From Nocardia transvalensis NBRC 15921 (lineage in GTDB: Bacteria; Actinomycetota; Actinomycetes; Mycobacteriales; Mycobacteriaceae): 64,000 bases of DNA. The translations under genes were made by a program, and so were the position numbers. Numbering within the stretch: position 1 is the stretch's first letter; each line of letters opens with the position of its first letter. The stretch lies in contig NZ_BAGL01000063.1 of assembly GCF_000308875.1 (NCBI RefSeq), positions 1-64,000 on the forward strand, written 5' to 3'. The notes beneath the pieces are model-generated. The model was given only the letters and a program-made list of their open reading frames with translations. It was not told the DNA's origin and ran no database searches. Positions 32,659 to 41,611 of the stretch are shown here, piece after piece.

Positions 32659-33693
32659 TTAAACAGTTGTTTTCGTCACATTCGGGAGCCGGACGACGAA
32701 CCGGGCGCCGCCGCCCGGGCGATCGATGCACTCCACCGATCCACCGTGCGCCGCAACGGTTTCGGCGACGAGGGCCAGCCCGATACCGGTGCCCGCGGCA
32801 GCGCGGCGGCCGCGCCGCACTGTTACGAAACGTTCAAATATGCGTTGCCGGTCCTCGGGCGCCACGCCCGGCCCGTGGTCGTCGACGGTGATCACCACCT
32901 GGGCGTCCGTCCGCTCGACGGTGACCCGCATCACGCCGCCCCCGTGCCGGTCGGCGTTCTCGAGCAGATTCACCAGCGCCCGTTCGAGTTCGAGCTTGCG
33001 CCCCGTCACCGTGGCGTCGCCGGAGACGGTCAGCAGATCCGGCGGATAGCGCAGATCCGACAGGGTGTGGGTGAGCAGGTCGCGCACCGACAGCGGTTCG
33101 GCGTCGGCCCGGTGCATGCGGGCCTCCGCGCGCGCCAGCGCCAGCAAATCGTCCAGCAACCGGCGGAGATGTTCCAGTTCGGCCCGGACCAGCACCAGCG
33201 CCCGGCGCGATCGCTCCGGGAGTTCGTCCTCGTAGCGCGACATGACACCGACGCTGGTGGTCAGCGTCGTCAGCGGCGTGCGGAGTTCATGACTCACGTC
33301 ACCGACCAGCCGGCGCTCGCGATCGATACGTTGCTGCAAGGAATCGACCATGGTGTTGAAGGCGTCCACGGTCGGGGCCAGATCGGGATCGTCGGTATCG
33401 GAGAGCCGGGTGCCGAGTTCCCCGGAGGCGATCCGCGCGGCGGCCCGGGTGAGCCGGCGCAGCGGGACCAGCAACCGGCGCGACAACCACACGCCGAATC
33501 CCGCGCCGACCGCGATCCCGCCGGCCACGCACACGGCGAGGGTCACCCAGAAACCGGCGTCCAGCGCGGAGACGAGCACCACCAGCAATCCGGACACCAG
33601 CCCGGACATGACGGCGAAGGCGAAGATGGCGCGACCGCGCAGCGTCCGGCGACCCAGTTCGCGAAATCCCCGGCGCGGCTCAGCGCTGGACAT
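32659..33693 (-). CDS. sensor histidine kinase with short intramembrane sensor
   Basis: A 344-residue kinase. Two membrane helices (about 23-44 and 50-70) are separated by only about five residues, DAGFW, so there is no extracytoplasmic sensor domain. HAMP spans about 71-123, the phospho-accepting H135 is in SHELRTPL, and the ATPase domain shows NLLENADRHGGG and GTGIGLALV. It overlaps the response regulator by 14 bases and precedes ectA by 35 bases. Intramembrane-sensing kinases usually respond to envelope stress, possibly via an accessory protein. Confidence 0.9.
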   Translation of the reverse strand: MSSAEPRRGFRELGRRTLRGRAIFAFAVMSGLVSGLLVVLVSALDAGFWVTLAVCVAGGIAVGAGFGVWLSRRLLVPLRRLTRAAARIASGELGTRLSDTDDPDLAPTVDAFNTMVDSLQQRIDRERRLVGDVSHELRTPLTTLTTSVGVMSRYEDELPERSRRALVLVRAELEHLRRLLDDLLALARAEARMHRADAEPLSVRDLLTHTLSDLRYPPDLLTVSGDATVTGRKLELERALVNLLENADRHGGGVMRVTVERTDAQVVITVDDHGPGVAPEDRQRIFERFVTVRRGRRAAAGTGIGLALVAETVAAHGGSVECIDRPGGGARFVVRLPNVTKTTV

Positions 33694-34399
33694 CGAGACG
33701 GTAACCGAGGCCCCGGACCGTGACGACGATGCAGGGCTCCGACGGATCCCGTTCTATCTTGGTGCGCAACCGGCGCACGTGGACGTCGACTATCCGCTCG
33801 TCACCGAAAAAGCCGCGGTCCCAGACCCTTTCGAGCAGGACGCTGCGCGAGAGCACGCGGCCCGGCGTCTCGGCGAGTTCACACAGCAGCCGGAATTCGG
33901 TGAGCGTCAGGTGGAGTTCCTCCTCGCCGCGCCGCACCGTGCCGCCGTCGGCCGAGAGCACCAGGGGCGCTTCGGGATCGGCGTCGAGGATCATCTCCTC
34001 CGGCGCCGGCGGCTCCTCGGGCTCGGCGAACTGCTGGGCGCGGCGGCGCAGCGCTCGCATGCGCGCGGTGATCTCCTTGATCTCGAACGGTTTGGTGACG
34101 AAATCGTCGGCGCCGGCCTCCAGGGCGGCGACCACATCGTGAGTATCGTCACGTGCGCTGACCACTATTATCGGGACATCGTGATCGCGGCGGATCTCCC
34201 GGATACAGGAGAAACCGTCCATCTCCCCCAGCGTCAGATCCACGATCATCACATCGGGGGCGCCGTTGTCACGCAGATGTTCGAGCGCGTCCTCGGCCTC
34301 TTCGGCCTCCTCGACGTCGTATCCCTCGTCCTCCATGGCCAGTCGCAGGGCGCTCCGGACCCGGTCGTCGTCTTCTACGATCATCAGGTTAGCGCTCAT
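33680..34399 (-). CDS. OmpR-family response regulator
   Basis: A 239-residue regulator. The receiver domain has acidic pocket VEDDD (10-12), phospho-acceptor D54 in MIVDLTLGEMDG and Lys in VTKPF. The C-terminal winged helix shows LTLTEFRLLCELAETPGRVLS and VDVHVRRLRTKIE. It resembles CseB-like envelope-stress regulators of streptomycetes in domain character. It is upstream of, and overlapping, the kinase gene and divergent from the L,D-transpeptidase gene, which is a plausible target. Confidence 0.9.
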   Translation of the reverse strand: MSANLMIVEDDDRVRSALRLAMEDEGYDVEEAEEAEDALEHLRDNGAPDVMIVDLTLGEMDGFSCIREIRRDHDVPIIVVSARDDTHDVVAALEAGADDFVTKPFEIKEITARMRALRRRAQQFAEPEEPPAPEEMILDADPEAPLVLSADGGTVRRGEEELHLTLTEFRLLCELAETPGRVLSRSVLLERVWDRGFFGDERIVDVHVRRLRTKIERDPSEPCIVVTVRGLGYRLDVQR

Positions 34400-34630
34400 A
34401 AGTACTTCCCTAGCAGATACTCGGTCCGGTGCCCCAACGCCTCGACGGCCTGATTACGAAGGACATAGGCCGGTAGCTGGAGTACCCGCTGAGCCCTTTC
34501 GTAAACGCAGGGCAACACCTCGATGTGCTGGCACCCACGATCGACCCGTAAACTGCCGGTCGAAACAGTAAAGCGATGGTGCGCTGTGGAGTTTTCACTC
34601 TGCAGGCGTACGGCGAGCGCAGGAGACACA
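34400..34630. promoter_or_regulatory. divergent promoter region: two-component system / L,D-transpeptidase
   Basis: A 231-base gap holding promoters for the regulator-kinase pair on minus and the transpeptidase on plus. AGGAGA at 34620-34625 serves as ribosome binding site for the transpeptidase. I see no unambiguous operator by eye. Confidence 0.5.
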
Positions 34631-35860
34631 ATGTCAGGTCGCCGCTGCCGATTCGGTGTCACACTGGGCGTAATTGCCCTGGTGACGATGCTGATGGCCG
34701 CGTGCTCATCCTCGTCGGGATCCGGCCCGAAGGCTGGTCCCGCAACATCGGGCCCGGTGAAGCCGGTGATCTCGGTGACCCCGGCGGCCGGGAGCGAGGA
34801 TGTCGATCCGCTAGGAACGATCGAGGTGTCCACCTCCGACGGGATCCTGTCGTCGGTCGAGATGACCAACGAACAGGGCAAACCGGTGGAGGGGATTCTC
34901 ACACCGGACAAAACCGCTTGGAAACCGACCGGTCCGCTCGGCTACGGCCATACCTACAATGTTACCGCGCAGGGGCTGACCATCACCGGCCCGAGCGGTC
35001 CGGCGACGGCCACCTTCTCGACCCTGACGCCGCGCAACCAGACCAAGGCGTATCTGACCACCACCGGTGGCCAGACGCTTGCCGAGGGCGGTAGCTACGG
35101 GGTCGGCACCGTGATCGTCGCCAAGTTCGACGAGGACATCCAGGACCGCGCGGCCGCCGAGAAGCGCATGAGTGTGACATCGGACCCACCCGTGCAGGGC
35201 TCCTGGTACTGGCTCGACGATCGCAACGCGCACTGGCGGCCACAGCAATACTGGGCCACGGGCACCAAGGTGACGGTGGCGGCCAACATCTTCGGCGCCG
35301 AGCTGGGCGGCGGCATGTACGGGCAGGAGGATACGAAGACCTCCTTCACCATCGGCCCGTCGCACGTCTCGATCGCCGACGACAGCACCCATCAGGTCCA
35401 GGTGTTCGAGAACGGCAACCTGATCCGCACCATGCCCACCTCGATGGGCCGCGGCGGCAGCGAACAGGTCGGCAACAAGACGATCTACTTCAACACCCCG
35501 GCCGGCATCTACACGGTCATGGACAAGGCCAACCCGGTCATCATGGACTCCGCCACCTACGGCCTGCCGGTCAACTCCCGGCTGGGTTACAAGGAGACCA
35601 TCGGCTGGGCCACCCGCATCAGCGGCGACGGGGTCTACCTGCACCAGCTCGATTCCACGGTGTGGGCGCAGGGCAGCCAGAACACCTCGCACGGCTGCCT
35701 GAACCTCAGCCTCGAGAACGCGCGGTGGTTCTTCAACTTCGCACAGCCCGGCGATGTCGTGGAGATCCGCGGCACCACCGGCCCGCCGCAGCCGACCTGG
35801 AACAACGGCGACTGGGCCGTGCCGTGGGATCAGTGGCTGGCGGGGAGCGCCCTGCACTGA
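34631..35860 (+). CDS. L,D-transpeptidase lipoprotein
   Basis: A 409-residue L,D-transpeptidase that forms 3-3 cross-links in peptidoglycan. The lipobox LMAAC puts the lipidated Cys at C25. Two Ig-like domains follow, then the YkuD domain from about residue 250. The catalytic motif is SHGCLNLS (353-360, nucleophile C356), with an upstream His in GVYLHQL. The C-terminal Trp-rich extension matches mycobacterial LdtB-type enzymes. It is divergent from an envelope-type two-component system, suggesting cell-wall stress control. Confidence 0.94.
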   Translation: MSGRRCRFGVTLGVIALVTMLMAACSSSSGSGPKAGPATSGPVKPVISVTPAAGSEDVDPLGTIEVSTSDGILSSVEMTNEQGKPVEGILTPDKTAWKPTGPLGYGHTYNVTAQGLTITGPSGPATATFSTLTPRNQTKAYLTTTGGQTLAEGGSYGVGTVIVAKFDEDIQDRAAAEKRMSVTSDPPVQGSWYWLDDRNAHWRPQQYWATGTKVTVAANIFGAELGGGMYGQEDTKTSFTIGPSHVSIADDSTHQVQVFENGNLIRTMPTSMGRGGSEQVGNKTIYFNTPAGIYTVMDKANPVIMDSATYGLPVNSRLGYKETIGWATRISGDGVYLHQLDSTVWAQGSQNTSHGCLNLSLENARWFFNFAQPGDVVEIRGTTGPPQPTWNNGDWAVPWDQWLAGSALH

Positions 35861-35936
35861 GCGACGCCGCCGCCGTCCCCCGGGTTACGATGCGCCCGCC
35901 TGTGAACGACGTGGGATGTGGATTGGCGGCTGCCGT

Positions 35937-37280
35937 ATGGCGAAACGGAGAAAACTCGAGGAACACCCCACCGTCGTCCGGGTCCGCGAGCGATCCGAAG
36001 CCGCCCGTCCGCCCGGTCCGCTGGACGCGGCGTGGCTGCGCGAGGTGGCCCTCGACGCCGGCGCCGACGATGTGGGGTTCGTCGAGATCGACCGGCCGGA
36101 GCTGGCCGACGAGCGCGCGGAGATCGAGGCCGCCATGCCCGGGGCCCGCGCGCTGATCAGCATCGTGTGCCGGCTCAATCGCGAGAACATCCGCACCCCG
36201 GCGCGATCGGTGTCGAATCTCGAGTTCCACCACGGCACCGACGACACCAACGACGTGGCCCGCGGGATCGTCACCGCGCTGGAGCGCCGCGGCGTGCGCG
36301 CGCTGAATCCGTCGGTCGGCTTCCCGATGGAGATGGACCGGTTCCCGGACCGGATGTGGGTCGTCTCGCACAAACCGGTGGCGGTCGCGGCCGGACTGGG
36401 CCGAATGGGCATACACCGCAACGTCATCCATCCGACGTTCGGCAACTTCGTCCTGCTGGCCACCGTGGTGATCGATGCGGAGATCTCCGAGTACTCCCGG
36501 CCGATCGACTTCGATCCGTGCCTGGAATGCAAGCTCTGTGTCGCCGCGTGCCCGACCGGCGCGATCTCACCGGACGGCCATTTCGACTTCTCCGCCTGCT
36601 ACACCCACAACTACCGGGAGTTCCTGGGCGGGTTCGGGGACTGGGTCGAGCAGGTCGCCGACAGCGGCAGCGCCGACGACTACCGATCACGGGTCGCCGA
36701 CAACGAGACCGCCTCGATGTGGCAGAGCCTGTCGTGGGGCGGCAATTACAAGGCGGCCTACTGCATGTCGGTATGCCCGGCGGGTGAGGACGTCATCGGC
36801 CGGTACCTCGACAACAGCAAGGAGCATCTGAACCAGGTCGTGCGGCCGCTGCAGAACAAGGAGGAGACGGTCTACGTCGTGCGGGGCTCCGACGCCGAAC
36901 AGTATGTCGCGCAGCGGTTCCCGCACAAGACGGCCAAGCTGGTGAACCGCGGCCTGCGCCCGACGAGTATCGACAAATTCGTGAACGGGCTACCGCTGGT
37001 CTTCCAGCGTGAGCAGTCCCGGGGCCTGTCGGCGACCTATCACTTCACGTTCACCGGCGCCGAGCGGCGCTCGATCACCATCGCCATTCACGACCGGACC
37101 CTCGAGATCACCGACGGCCATCAGGGCGATCCCGACATCCGCGTCACCGCCGACTCCCGCGCCTGGATACGCTCGCTCGCCAAGAAGTCGGCGCTGCCAC
37201 GAGCGATCATGCTGGGCCGCATCAGGATTCACGGTTCGCCGCGACTTCTGCTGGCCTTCGGCCGCTGCTTTCCCAGCTGA
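35937..37280 (+). CDS. 4Fe-4S protein with epoxyqueuosine-reductase-like core and SCP2 domain
   Basis: A 447-residue protein. The ferredoxin-like cluster CLECKLCVAACP and a second set CMSVCP suggest two 4Fe-4S clusters. The surrounding fold (ALISIVCRLNREN, GLGRMGIHRNVIHP) resembles reductive dehalogenase and QueG-like proteins, but a cobalamin site is not obvious. The last about 110 residues look like an SCP2 sterol-carrier domain (YHFTFTGAERRSITIAIHD). The fusion points to a redox reaction on a hydrophobic substrate. In-frame ATG 35916 is an alternative start. Confidence 0.75.
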   Translation: MAKRRKLEEHPTVVRVRERSEAARPPGPLDAAWLREVALDAGADDVGFVEIDRPELADERAEIEAAMPGARALISIVCRLNRENIRTPARSVSNLEFHHGTDDTNDVARGIVTALERRGVRALNPSVGFPMEMDRFPDRMWVVSHKPVAVAAGLGRMGIHRNVIHPTFGNFVLLATVVIDAEISEYSRPIDFDPCLECKLCVAACPTGAISPDGHFDFSACYTHNYREFLGGFGDWVEQVADSGSADDYRSRVADNETASMWQSLSWGGNYKAAYCMSVCPAGEDVIGRYLDNSKEHLNQVVRPLQNKEETVYVVRGSDAEQYVAQRFPHKTAKLVNRGLRPTSIDKFVNGLPLVFQREQSRGLSATYHFTFTGAERRSITIAIHDRTLEITDGHQGDPDIRVTADSRAWIRSLAKKSALPRAIMLGRIRIHGSPRLLLAFGRCFPS

Positions 37281-37302
37281 ACCCCACCGCCCGACACCCC
37301 CC

Positions 37303-37374
37303 GTTTTCCGGCGCGCTTTTGGCCGCAATCCACCGGTACCGCCGATGGTTCCCGGCCAGAAGCATGCCGGAAAC
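37303..37374. repeat. dispersed palindromic element, copy D
   Basis: The left arm carries CCGGCGCGCTTTTGGCCGC and the right arm CCCGGCCAGAAGCATGCCGG. Several mismatches make this a degenerate copy. It lies between the convergent Fe-S protein and SapA-like genes. Confidence 0.8.
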
Positions 37375-37448
37375 GATTGTGACCCATGCCGGGAAACGAT
37401 TGTGGTCGGAGGCCGCTCACACCATGGCGCGAACGGCCTCCGTCGGCA

Positions 37449-37883
37449 TTACCGCCCGCAGTGCACCGGCGGATTCTTGCCGTGGTCGGTGGCCGTCCAC
37501 TGCTTGTCGCGGCCGCCGATGTAGCCGCCCCAGTCGATGCACTGGCCCTTCGCCTCGACGAAGACCGGACCGGCGTACTCCTCGAATTCGCCCTCGTTCT
37601 CGTACCACTGGTTCGCGCCACCGTCGAACACCTGCACCCCGGCGCCCATCGCCTTGCGCTCACCCGCCTTGTCCCGCACGGTGACCACGCAGTTCTTGTC
37701 GCCGTTGTACGTCAGGAAGACCGTCCCGCCCCCGATGTCGTGGGTGTCGATCACGTCGTATCCACCACCACACTGACCGCCGTACGCCGCCGCGGACGCG
37801 GTGGCCGGGAAGAACACCGCCGCCGCGGCGGAGATTCCCAGCGCACCCACACAGGCGGCCACCGTCTTCTTGGCATTGATCAT
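37449..37883 (-). CDS. secreted SapA-like protein
   Basis: A 144-residue exported protein. A signal peptide (about residues 1-32) ends near ATASAAA. The mature part, with YGGQCGGGYDVIDTHDIGGG and paired Cys, resembles spore-associated protein A of streptomycetes, a small beta-rich surface protein of unknown function. The four mature Cys could form two disulphides. Its promoter should be in the 149-base gap upstream (37884-38032). Confidence 0.8.
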   Translation of the reverse strand: MINAKKTVAACVGALGISAAAAVFFPATASAAAYGGQCGGGYDVIDTHDIGGGTVFLTYNGDKNCVVTVRDKAGERKAMGAGVQVFDGGANQWYENEGEFEEYAGPVFVEAKGQCIDWGGYIGGRDKQWTATDHGKNPPVHCGR

Positions 37884-38032
37884 GCAGGAGGTTCCCTTCT
37901 TGCCGAGCTGTATATCGGTCCGCTTTGTACCATTTCCCCCGCCGCCCCGGAAAATAGCTTCCCCACATCTGGGAGGGCGGTGCGGACTCGGCGACCGACA
38001 GCCCTGGTCACGGCGGCGCTACCTCCTGCGGC

Positions 38033-38962
38033 TCAGTCGATCTCGAGGACGGCCTTGCCGTGCAGGCGGCGGTCGAGCAGGGCGCGGGCGGGCTCGGCGG
38101 CCTCGCGCCACGAGCCGCGCCAGGAGATCTGCGGATCGATCCGCCCGGCGGCGACCTCGCCGGCCAGCCAGGTGAGGTCGTCCGAAAGCCCTTGACCCGC
38201 CAGGAGATAGAACGTCACGAGGGAGCGGTCGTGCCGGCCTTCGTTGGCGAAGAGAGCGCCGAACGGGAACGATTCGCCCACCCCCGCGGAGTGGCCCACC
38301 GATACCAGCGTGCCGCCGCCGGCCAGTTGCCCGAACGCCGCGACCAGCTGCGGGCCGCCGACGAGATCCACGACACCGTCGACCCGGACGGCGAGATCGT
38401 CAGGCCCCGAGACGATGTCGTGTGCGCCCAGCTCGAGCAGCGCGGGGCCGTGTGCCTCCGGATTCCCCGTGGAGGCGACGACGTGCGCACCACCCGCGCG
38501 GGCGAGCTGCACGGCATAGCGCCCGACTCCCCCGGCGGCGCCGGTGACCAGGATGCGCTTGCCGAGCAGCGGACCGATGCGGCGCAGGGCCTGCACCGCG
38601 CTGACGCCCGCCACCGGCACCGTGCTGATCGCGCCGGGATCGGCGCCGGGCGGCACGTCGCCGATCAGTGCGGTGTCCACGGCCCGCAGTTCCGCCCAGC
38701 CGCCGTCCGGCGCGACCGTCACCACCGGCGTTCCGGCGGCCGGGCCCGAGCCGTCCGCCGCGGCCCGCTCGACCACGCCGGCGGCGTCCCAGCCCAGCAC
38801 CGCACCTTCCGGGGCGTCGGCGACGCCGAAGGCCACCTCTCCGTAGTTCAGCGAGGTCGCGGTCGTCCGGATCAGAGCCTGACCGGGCGCCGGAACCGGA
38901 TCCGGCGCCTCGCCGAGCCGCAATCCGCCGGGGACCGACCTGTCGATCAGCAGTGCGCGCAT
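38033..38962 (-). CDS. zinc-type alcohol dehydrogenase/quinone oxidoreductase family protein
   Basis: A 309-residue medium-chain dehydrogenase of the quinone-reductase type. GroES-like N-terminal half; NADP-binding motif VTGAAGGVGRYAVQLAR near 145-161. It lacks the structural-zinc Cys cluster, as in QOR-type enzymes. The start ATG 38962 has GAGAGG upstream; an ATG at 38974 is also in frame. It is divergent from a TetR gene with a clear operator in between, so repression by that TetR is likely. Confidence 0.88.
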   Translation of the reverse strand: MRALLIDRSVPGGLRLGEAPDPVPAPGQALIRTTATSLNYGEVAFGVADAPEGAVLGWDAAGVVERAAADGSGPAAGTPVVTVAPDGGWAELRAVDTALIGDVPPGADPGAISTVPVAGVSAVQALRRIGPLLGKRILVTGAAGGVGRYAVQLARAGGAHVVASTGNPEAHGPALLELGAHDIVSGPDDLAVRVDGVVDLVGGPQLVAAFGQLAGGGTLVSVGHSAGVGESFPFGALFANEGRHDRSLVTFYLLAGQGLSDDLTWLAGEVAAGRIDPQISWRGSWREAAEPARALLDRRLHGKAVLEID

Positions 38963-38982
38963 AACCTCTCCCATTCACCAAG

Positions 38983-38997
38983 TGCCACTCGGTGGCA
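38983..38997. promoter_or_regulatory. TGCCAC-TCG-GTGGCA operator dyad
   Basis: A perfect 6+3+6 palindrome in the 77-base divergent gap between the oxidoreductase and the TetR gene. The stretch CTCGGTGGCA recurs at 39005-39014, 17 bases on, giving an extra half-site. It is the obvious TetR binding candidate. Confidence 0.65.
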
Positions 38998-39039
38998 TGT
39001 TAACCTCGGTGGCAATAGCGCACAAGGTACGGTTGGCTC

Positions 39040-39711
39040 ATGGAATCGGCGATCTCCGACGCGCCCTCGCTGCGCGACCGCAAGAAGAGGCGCACGCGGC
39101 AGACGCTGATCGATGTGGCGCTGGAGCGGTTCGTCGCGGACGGTTTCGACGCGACGACGCTCGACCAGCTGTGCACCGAGGTCGAGGTCTCCAAGCGCAC
39201 GTTCTTCCGCTACTTCACCAGTAAGGAAGACGTGGCCATGGCGCCCACCCAGGACCTGTGGACCGCGTTCCTCGCCGAGTTGGAGACCCGGCCGCCCGGC
39301 GGCGACGGCCTGCTGCTGGATCTGGTCCGCGACACCCTGGTCGCCGCGCTGGGTCAGATGCCCGCCGAGGGCTGGGCCGAGCGCGTCCGGAGCAGCCGCA
39401 CGCTCGCCGAGCGGGTCCCGTCGATGAATGCGCATGGTCTCGAATTCTGCGACCGCACAACACGTTCCGCCCTGACGGTGCTGAACGACCGCTTCGGATT
39501 CGACCCGCACGACCCTCGTCCGCGACTCGTCCTGGACCTGACGATCGCCGCCTTCCACTGGGCCCTCGACGAATGGACCCGGCTCCCCCGCCCCGCCGGC
39601 CCGGACACCCTGGCCACCCTCCTCGGCGATGCCTGCGCGGCCGCCCGGGAAACCACCACACTCACGATCTCCACACGAAAACCACACGGCCCCAACACAT
39701 CCGCAAGTTGA
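39040..39711 (+). CDS. TetR-family regulator
   Basis: A 223-residue TetR regulator. DNA-binding domain residues about 15-62, with TTLDQLCTEVEVSKRTFFRYF as the helix-turn-helix. The C-terminal domain is of the type that binds hydrophobic ligands. It is divergent from the quinone-type oxidoreductase. The hairpin at 39721-39746 follows its stop. Confidence 0.9.
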   Translation: MESAISDAPSLRDRKKRRTRQTLIDVALERFVADGFDATTLDQLCTEVEVSKRTFFRYFTSKEDVAMAPTQDLWTAFLAELETRPPGGDGLLLDLVRDTLVAALGQMPAEGWAERVRSSRTLAERVPSMNAHGLEFCDRTTRSALTVLNDRFGFDPHDPRPRLVLDLTIAAFHWALDEWTRLPRPAGPDTLATLLGDACAAARETTTLTISTRKPHGPNTSAS

Positions 39712-39720
39712 TCTGCACTC

Positions 39721-39746
39721 CCGGCGGCAAAGCGCAACGCCGCCGG
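39721..39746. terminator. short hairpin after the TetR gene
   Basis: CCGGCGGC (39721-39728) pairs with GCCGCCGG (39739-39746). It sits in a 65-base convergent gap and probably ends transcription from one or both sides. Confidence 0.5.
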
Positions 39747-39776
39747 TCCGAGCGAATCGACATCGCGGCGGTGGCG

Positions 39777-40376
39777 TCAGCTCGCGCCGGGCGGGGGGCG
39801 GTTCGGGTCGGGGCGGACGTGGGCGCGTACGCCCTGCAGGCCGAACAGGATCAGTAGTTCGACCGCACCGCCGTCGGCGCTGCCCAGCCAGTGGGGTTCG
39901 GAGGTGTCGAATTCGGCCGCCTCGCCGGGCGGGAGGGTCAGGTCGCGGGTGCCGAGGACCAGGCGCAGGCGGCCGTTGAGGACGTACAGCCATTCGTAGC
40001 CGTCGTGGGTCTGCGGCGTCGGGTCGAGTGGTTCCGGTACCGCGGGGATCATCATCTTGAACGCCTGCACGCCGCCCGGGCGCCGGGACAGCGGGACGAA
40101 GACCATGCCGAAGCGGTGGATCGGTTTCAGGTGGATGCGGGGGTCGCCGGTGCGCGGGGCGCCGACGAGGTCGTCGAGCGGGACGTCGTAGGTGCGGGAG
40201 AGCGGCAGCAGCAATTCCAGGGTCGCGCGGCGCTGCCCGCTCTCCAGCCGGGACAGGGTGCTCTCCGATATCCCGGTCCTGGTCGCGAGGTCGGCGAGGG
40301 TGAGACCGCGGTGTCGGCGCAGCGCGCGCAGGCGCGGTCCCACGGTGTCGAGCACGTCGTCCGTATCGGGATCCAC
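39777..40376 (-). CDS. XRE-family regulator with C-terminal cupin
   Basis: A 199-residue protein. The helix-turn-helix lies near residues 20-65 (LADLATRTGISESTLSRLE), followed by a cupin with EWLYVLNGRLRLVLG and PPGEAAEFDTSEPHWLG. This architecture is typical of regulators that sense small ligands. I start at GTG 40376, with no strong ribosome binding site, so the start is tentative. It is divergent from the methyltransferase, which it may control. Confidence 0.85.
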   Translation of the reverse strand: MDPDTDDVLDTVGPRLRALRRHRGLTLADLATRTGISESTLSRLESGQRRATLELLLPLSRTYDVPLDDLVGAPRTGDPRIHLKPIHRFGMVFVPLSRRPGGVQAFKMMIPAVPEPLDPTPQTHDGYEWLYVLNGRLRLVLGTRDLTLPPGEAAEFDTSEPHWLGSADGGAVELLILFGLQGVRAHVRPDPNRPPPGAS

Positions 40377-40463
40377 CAGATCATCTTGCCGGAACAGCAA
40401 GATCGCGTGCCAGATCGCGGTATGGCCGGAAAGACTGGGGAAGTCCCGACCCGAGGAGTCACG

Positions 40464-41090
40464 ATGAGCACCACCGATGCGGTCACGTTCTGGGACGGTG
40501 TGTATGCCGCCCGCCCGCCTGCCACCGATCCGCAGCCGAATCTCCGTCTCTCCGAGATGGTTTCGACCCTCTCGCCAGGAGACGCGCTGGATCTCGGATG
40601 CGGTGACGGCGGCGACGCGCTGTGGCTGGCGCGCCGCGGGTGGCGCGTCACGGCGGTCGATATCTCGGCCGTGGCGGTCGAACGGCTGGCCGAGCTGGCC
40701 CGGGCGAACGGTCTCGACGGCCGTCTCGCCGCCGAACAGCACGACCTGCGCGCGTCCTTTCCGGACGAGTCGTTCGATCTGGTCTCCGCGCACTACCTGC
40801 ACACGCCCTACGACCTGGACCGGGCGGATGTCCTGCGCCGGGCCGGGCGTGCGCTGCGTCCGGGCGGGCTGCTGCTGGTCGTCGACCACGGTTCGACCGC
40901 GCCCTGGTCGTGGAATCAGGATCCCGATGCCCGGTACCCGAGCCCGCGGGAGGTCGCCGCGGAGATCGATCTCGACCCCGCGCTGTGGGCGGTCGAGCGA
41001 GCCGACGCGCCGCGCCGGATCGCGACGGGTCCCGGCGGGCGCACCGCCGAGGTCACCGACCACGTCCTGCTCCTCCGCCGCACGGCCTGA
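40464..41090 (+). CDS. class I SAM-dependent methyltransferase
   Basis: A 208-residue methyltransferase. The SAM-binding glycine motif is DLGCGDGGDALWLA near residues 43-56; motif II and III regions follow (AVDISAVAVERL, FDLVSAHYLHTPYD). The start ATG 40464 has GAGGAG upstream. It is divergent from the XRE-cupin regulator and followed by a DinB-like gene on the same strand, so it may form a two-gene unit. The substrate is unknown; small tellurite-resistance-type methyltransferases look similar. Confidence 0.88.
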   Translation: MSTTDAVTFWDGVYAARPPATDPQPNLRLSEMVSTLSPGDALDLGCGDGGDALWLARRGWRVTAVDISAVAVERLAELARANGLDGRLAAEQHDLRASFPDESFDLVSAHYLHTPYDLDRADVLRRAGRALRPGGLLLVVDHGSTAPWSWNQDPDARYPSPREVAAEIDLDPALWAVERADAPRRIATGPGGRTAEVTDHVLLLRRTA

Positions 41091-41107
41091 TCAGCGAAGG
41101 AACCCTC

Positions 41108-41596
41108 GTGCCCACCACCTCACGCCGCCGCGCCGACGCGCCGCCGCCGCGCACCGGCAACACCGAATCCGACACCCTGCGCGGTTTCCTCGACTACCTG
41201 CGGACCTCCGTCGCCGCGAAGGTCGAGGGCGCCCCCGAACCGCAGGTGCGCGCCGCCGCCGTGCCCTCCGGCACGAACCTGCTCGGGCTGCTCGTGCACC
41301 TGACCTACGTCGAGCGCGCGCTGTTCCTCGGGGACACAGTGACCGACTGGCAGGCGACCTTTCACGCCGCACCGGAGGACAGCGTGACCGAGGTCGTGGC
41401 CCGCTACCGGGAGGCGGTCGACCGCGCGAACGACGTCCTGGACGGATGCGACGATCTCGGCGCGCCCGTCCCGCGACCGGGCCGCCCCGCGCCCAGCGTC
41501 CGGTGGGCACTCACTCACATGATCGAGGAGACCGGCCGCCACGCCGGCCATGCCGATATCCTTCGCGAGCTGATCGACGGCGCGACCGGGCGTTGA
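41108..41596 (+). CDS. DinB-family protein (DUF664)
   Basis: A 162-residue four-helix DinB-like protein starting at GTG 41108. Metal-ligand His residues are plausible in LLVHLTYVERALF and MIEETGRHAGHAD. Many actinobacterial DinB proteins are thiol (mycothiol) S-transferases involved in detoxification. It lies 17 bases after the methyltransferase stop and probably shares its transcript. Confidence 0.85.
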   Translation: MPTTSRRRADAPPPRTGNTESDTLRGFLDYLRTSVAAKVEGAPEPQVRAAAVPSGTNLLGLLVHLTYVERALFLGDTVTDWQATFHAAPEDSVTEVVARYREAVDRANDVLDGCDDLGAPVPRPGRPAPSVRWALTHMIEETGRHAGHADILRELIDGATGR

Positions 41597-41611
41597 GCGG
41601 TCGCGCAGCGG

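Noticed and set aside
34811..35857. Long minus-strand open frame across the L,D-transpeptidase gene
   Set aside because: The plus strand encodes an intact lipobox and SHGCLNLS motif; the antisense product has no recognisable fold.
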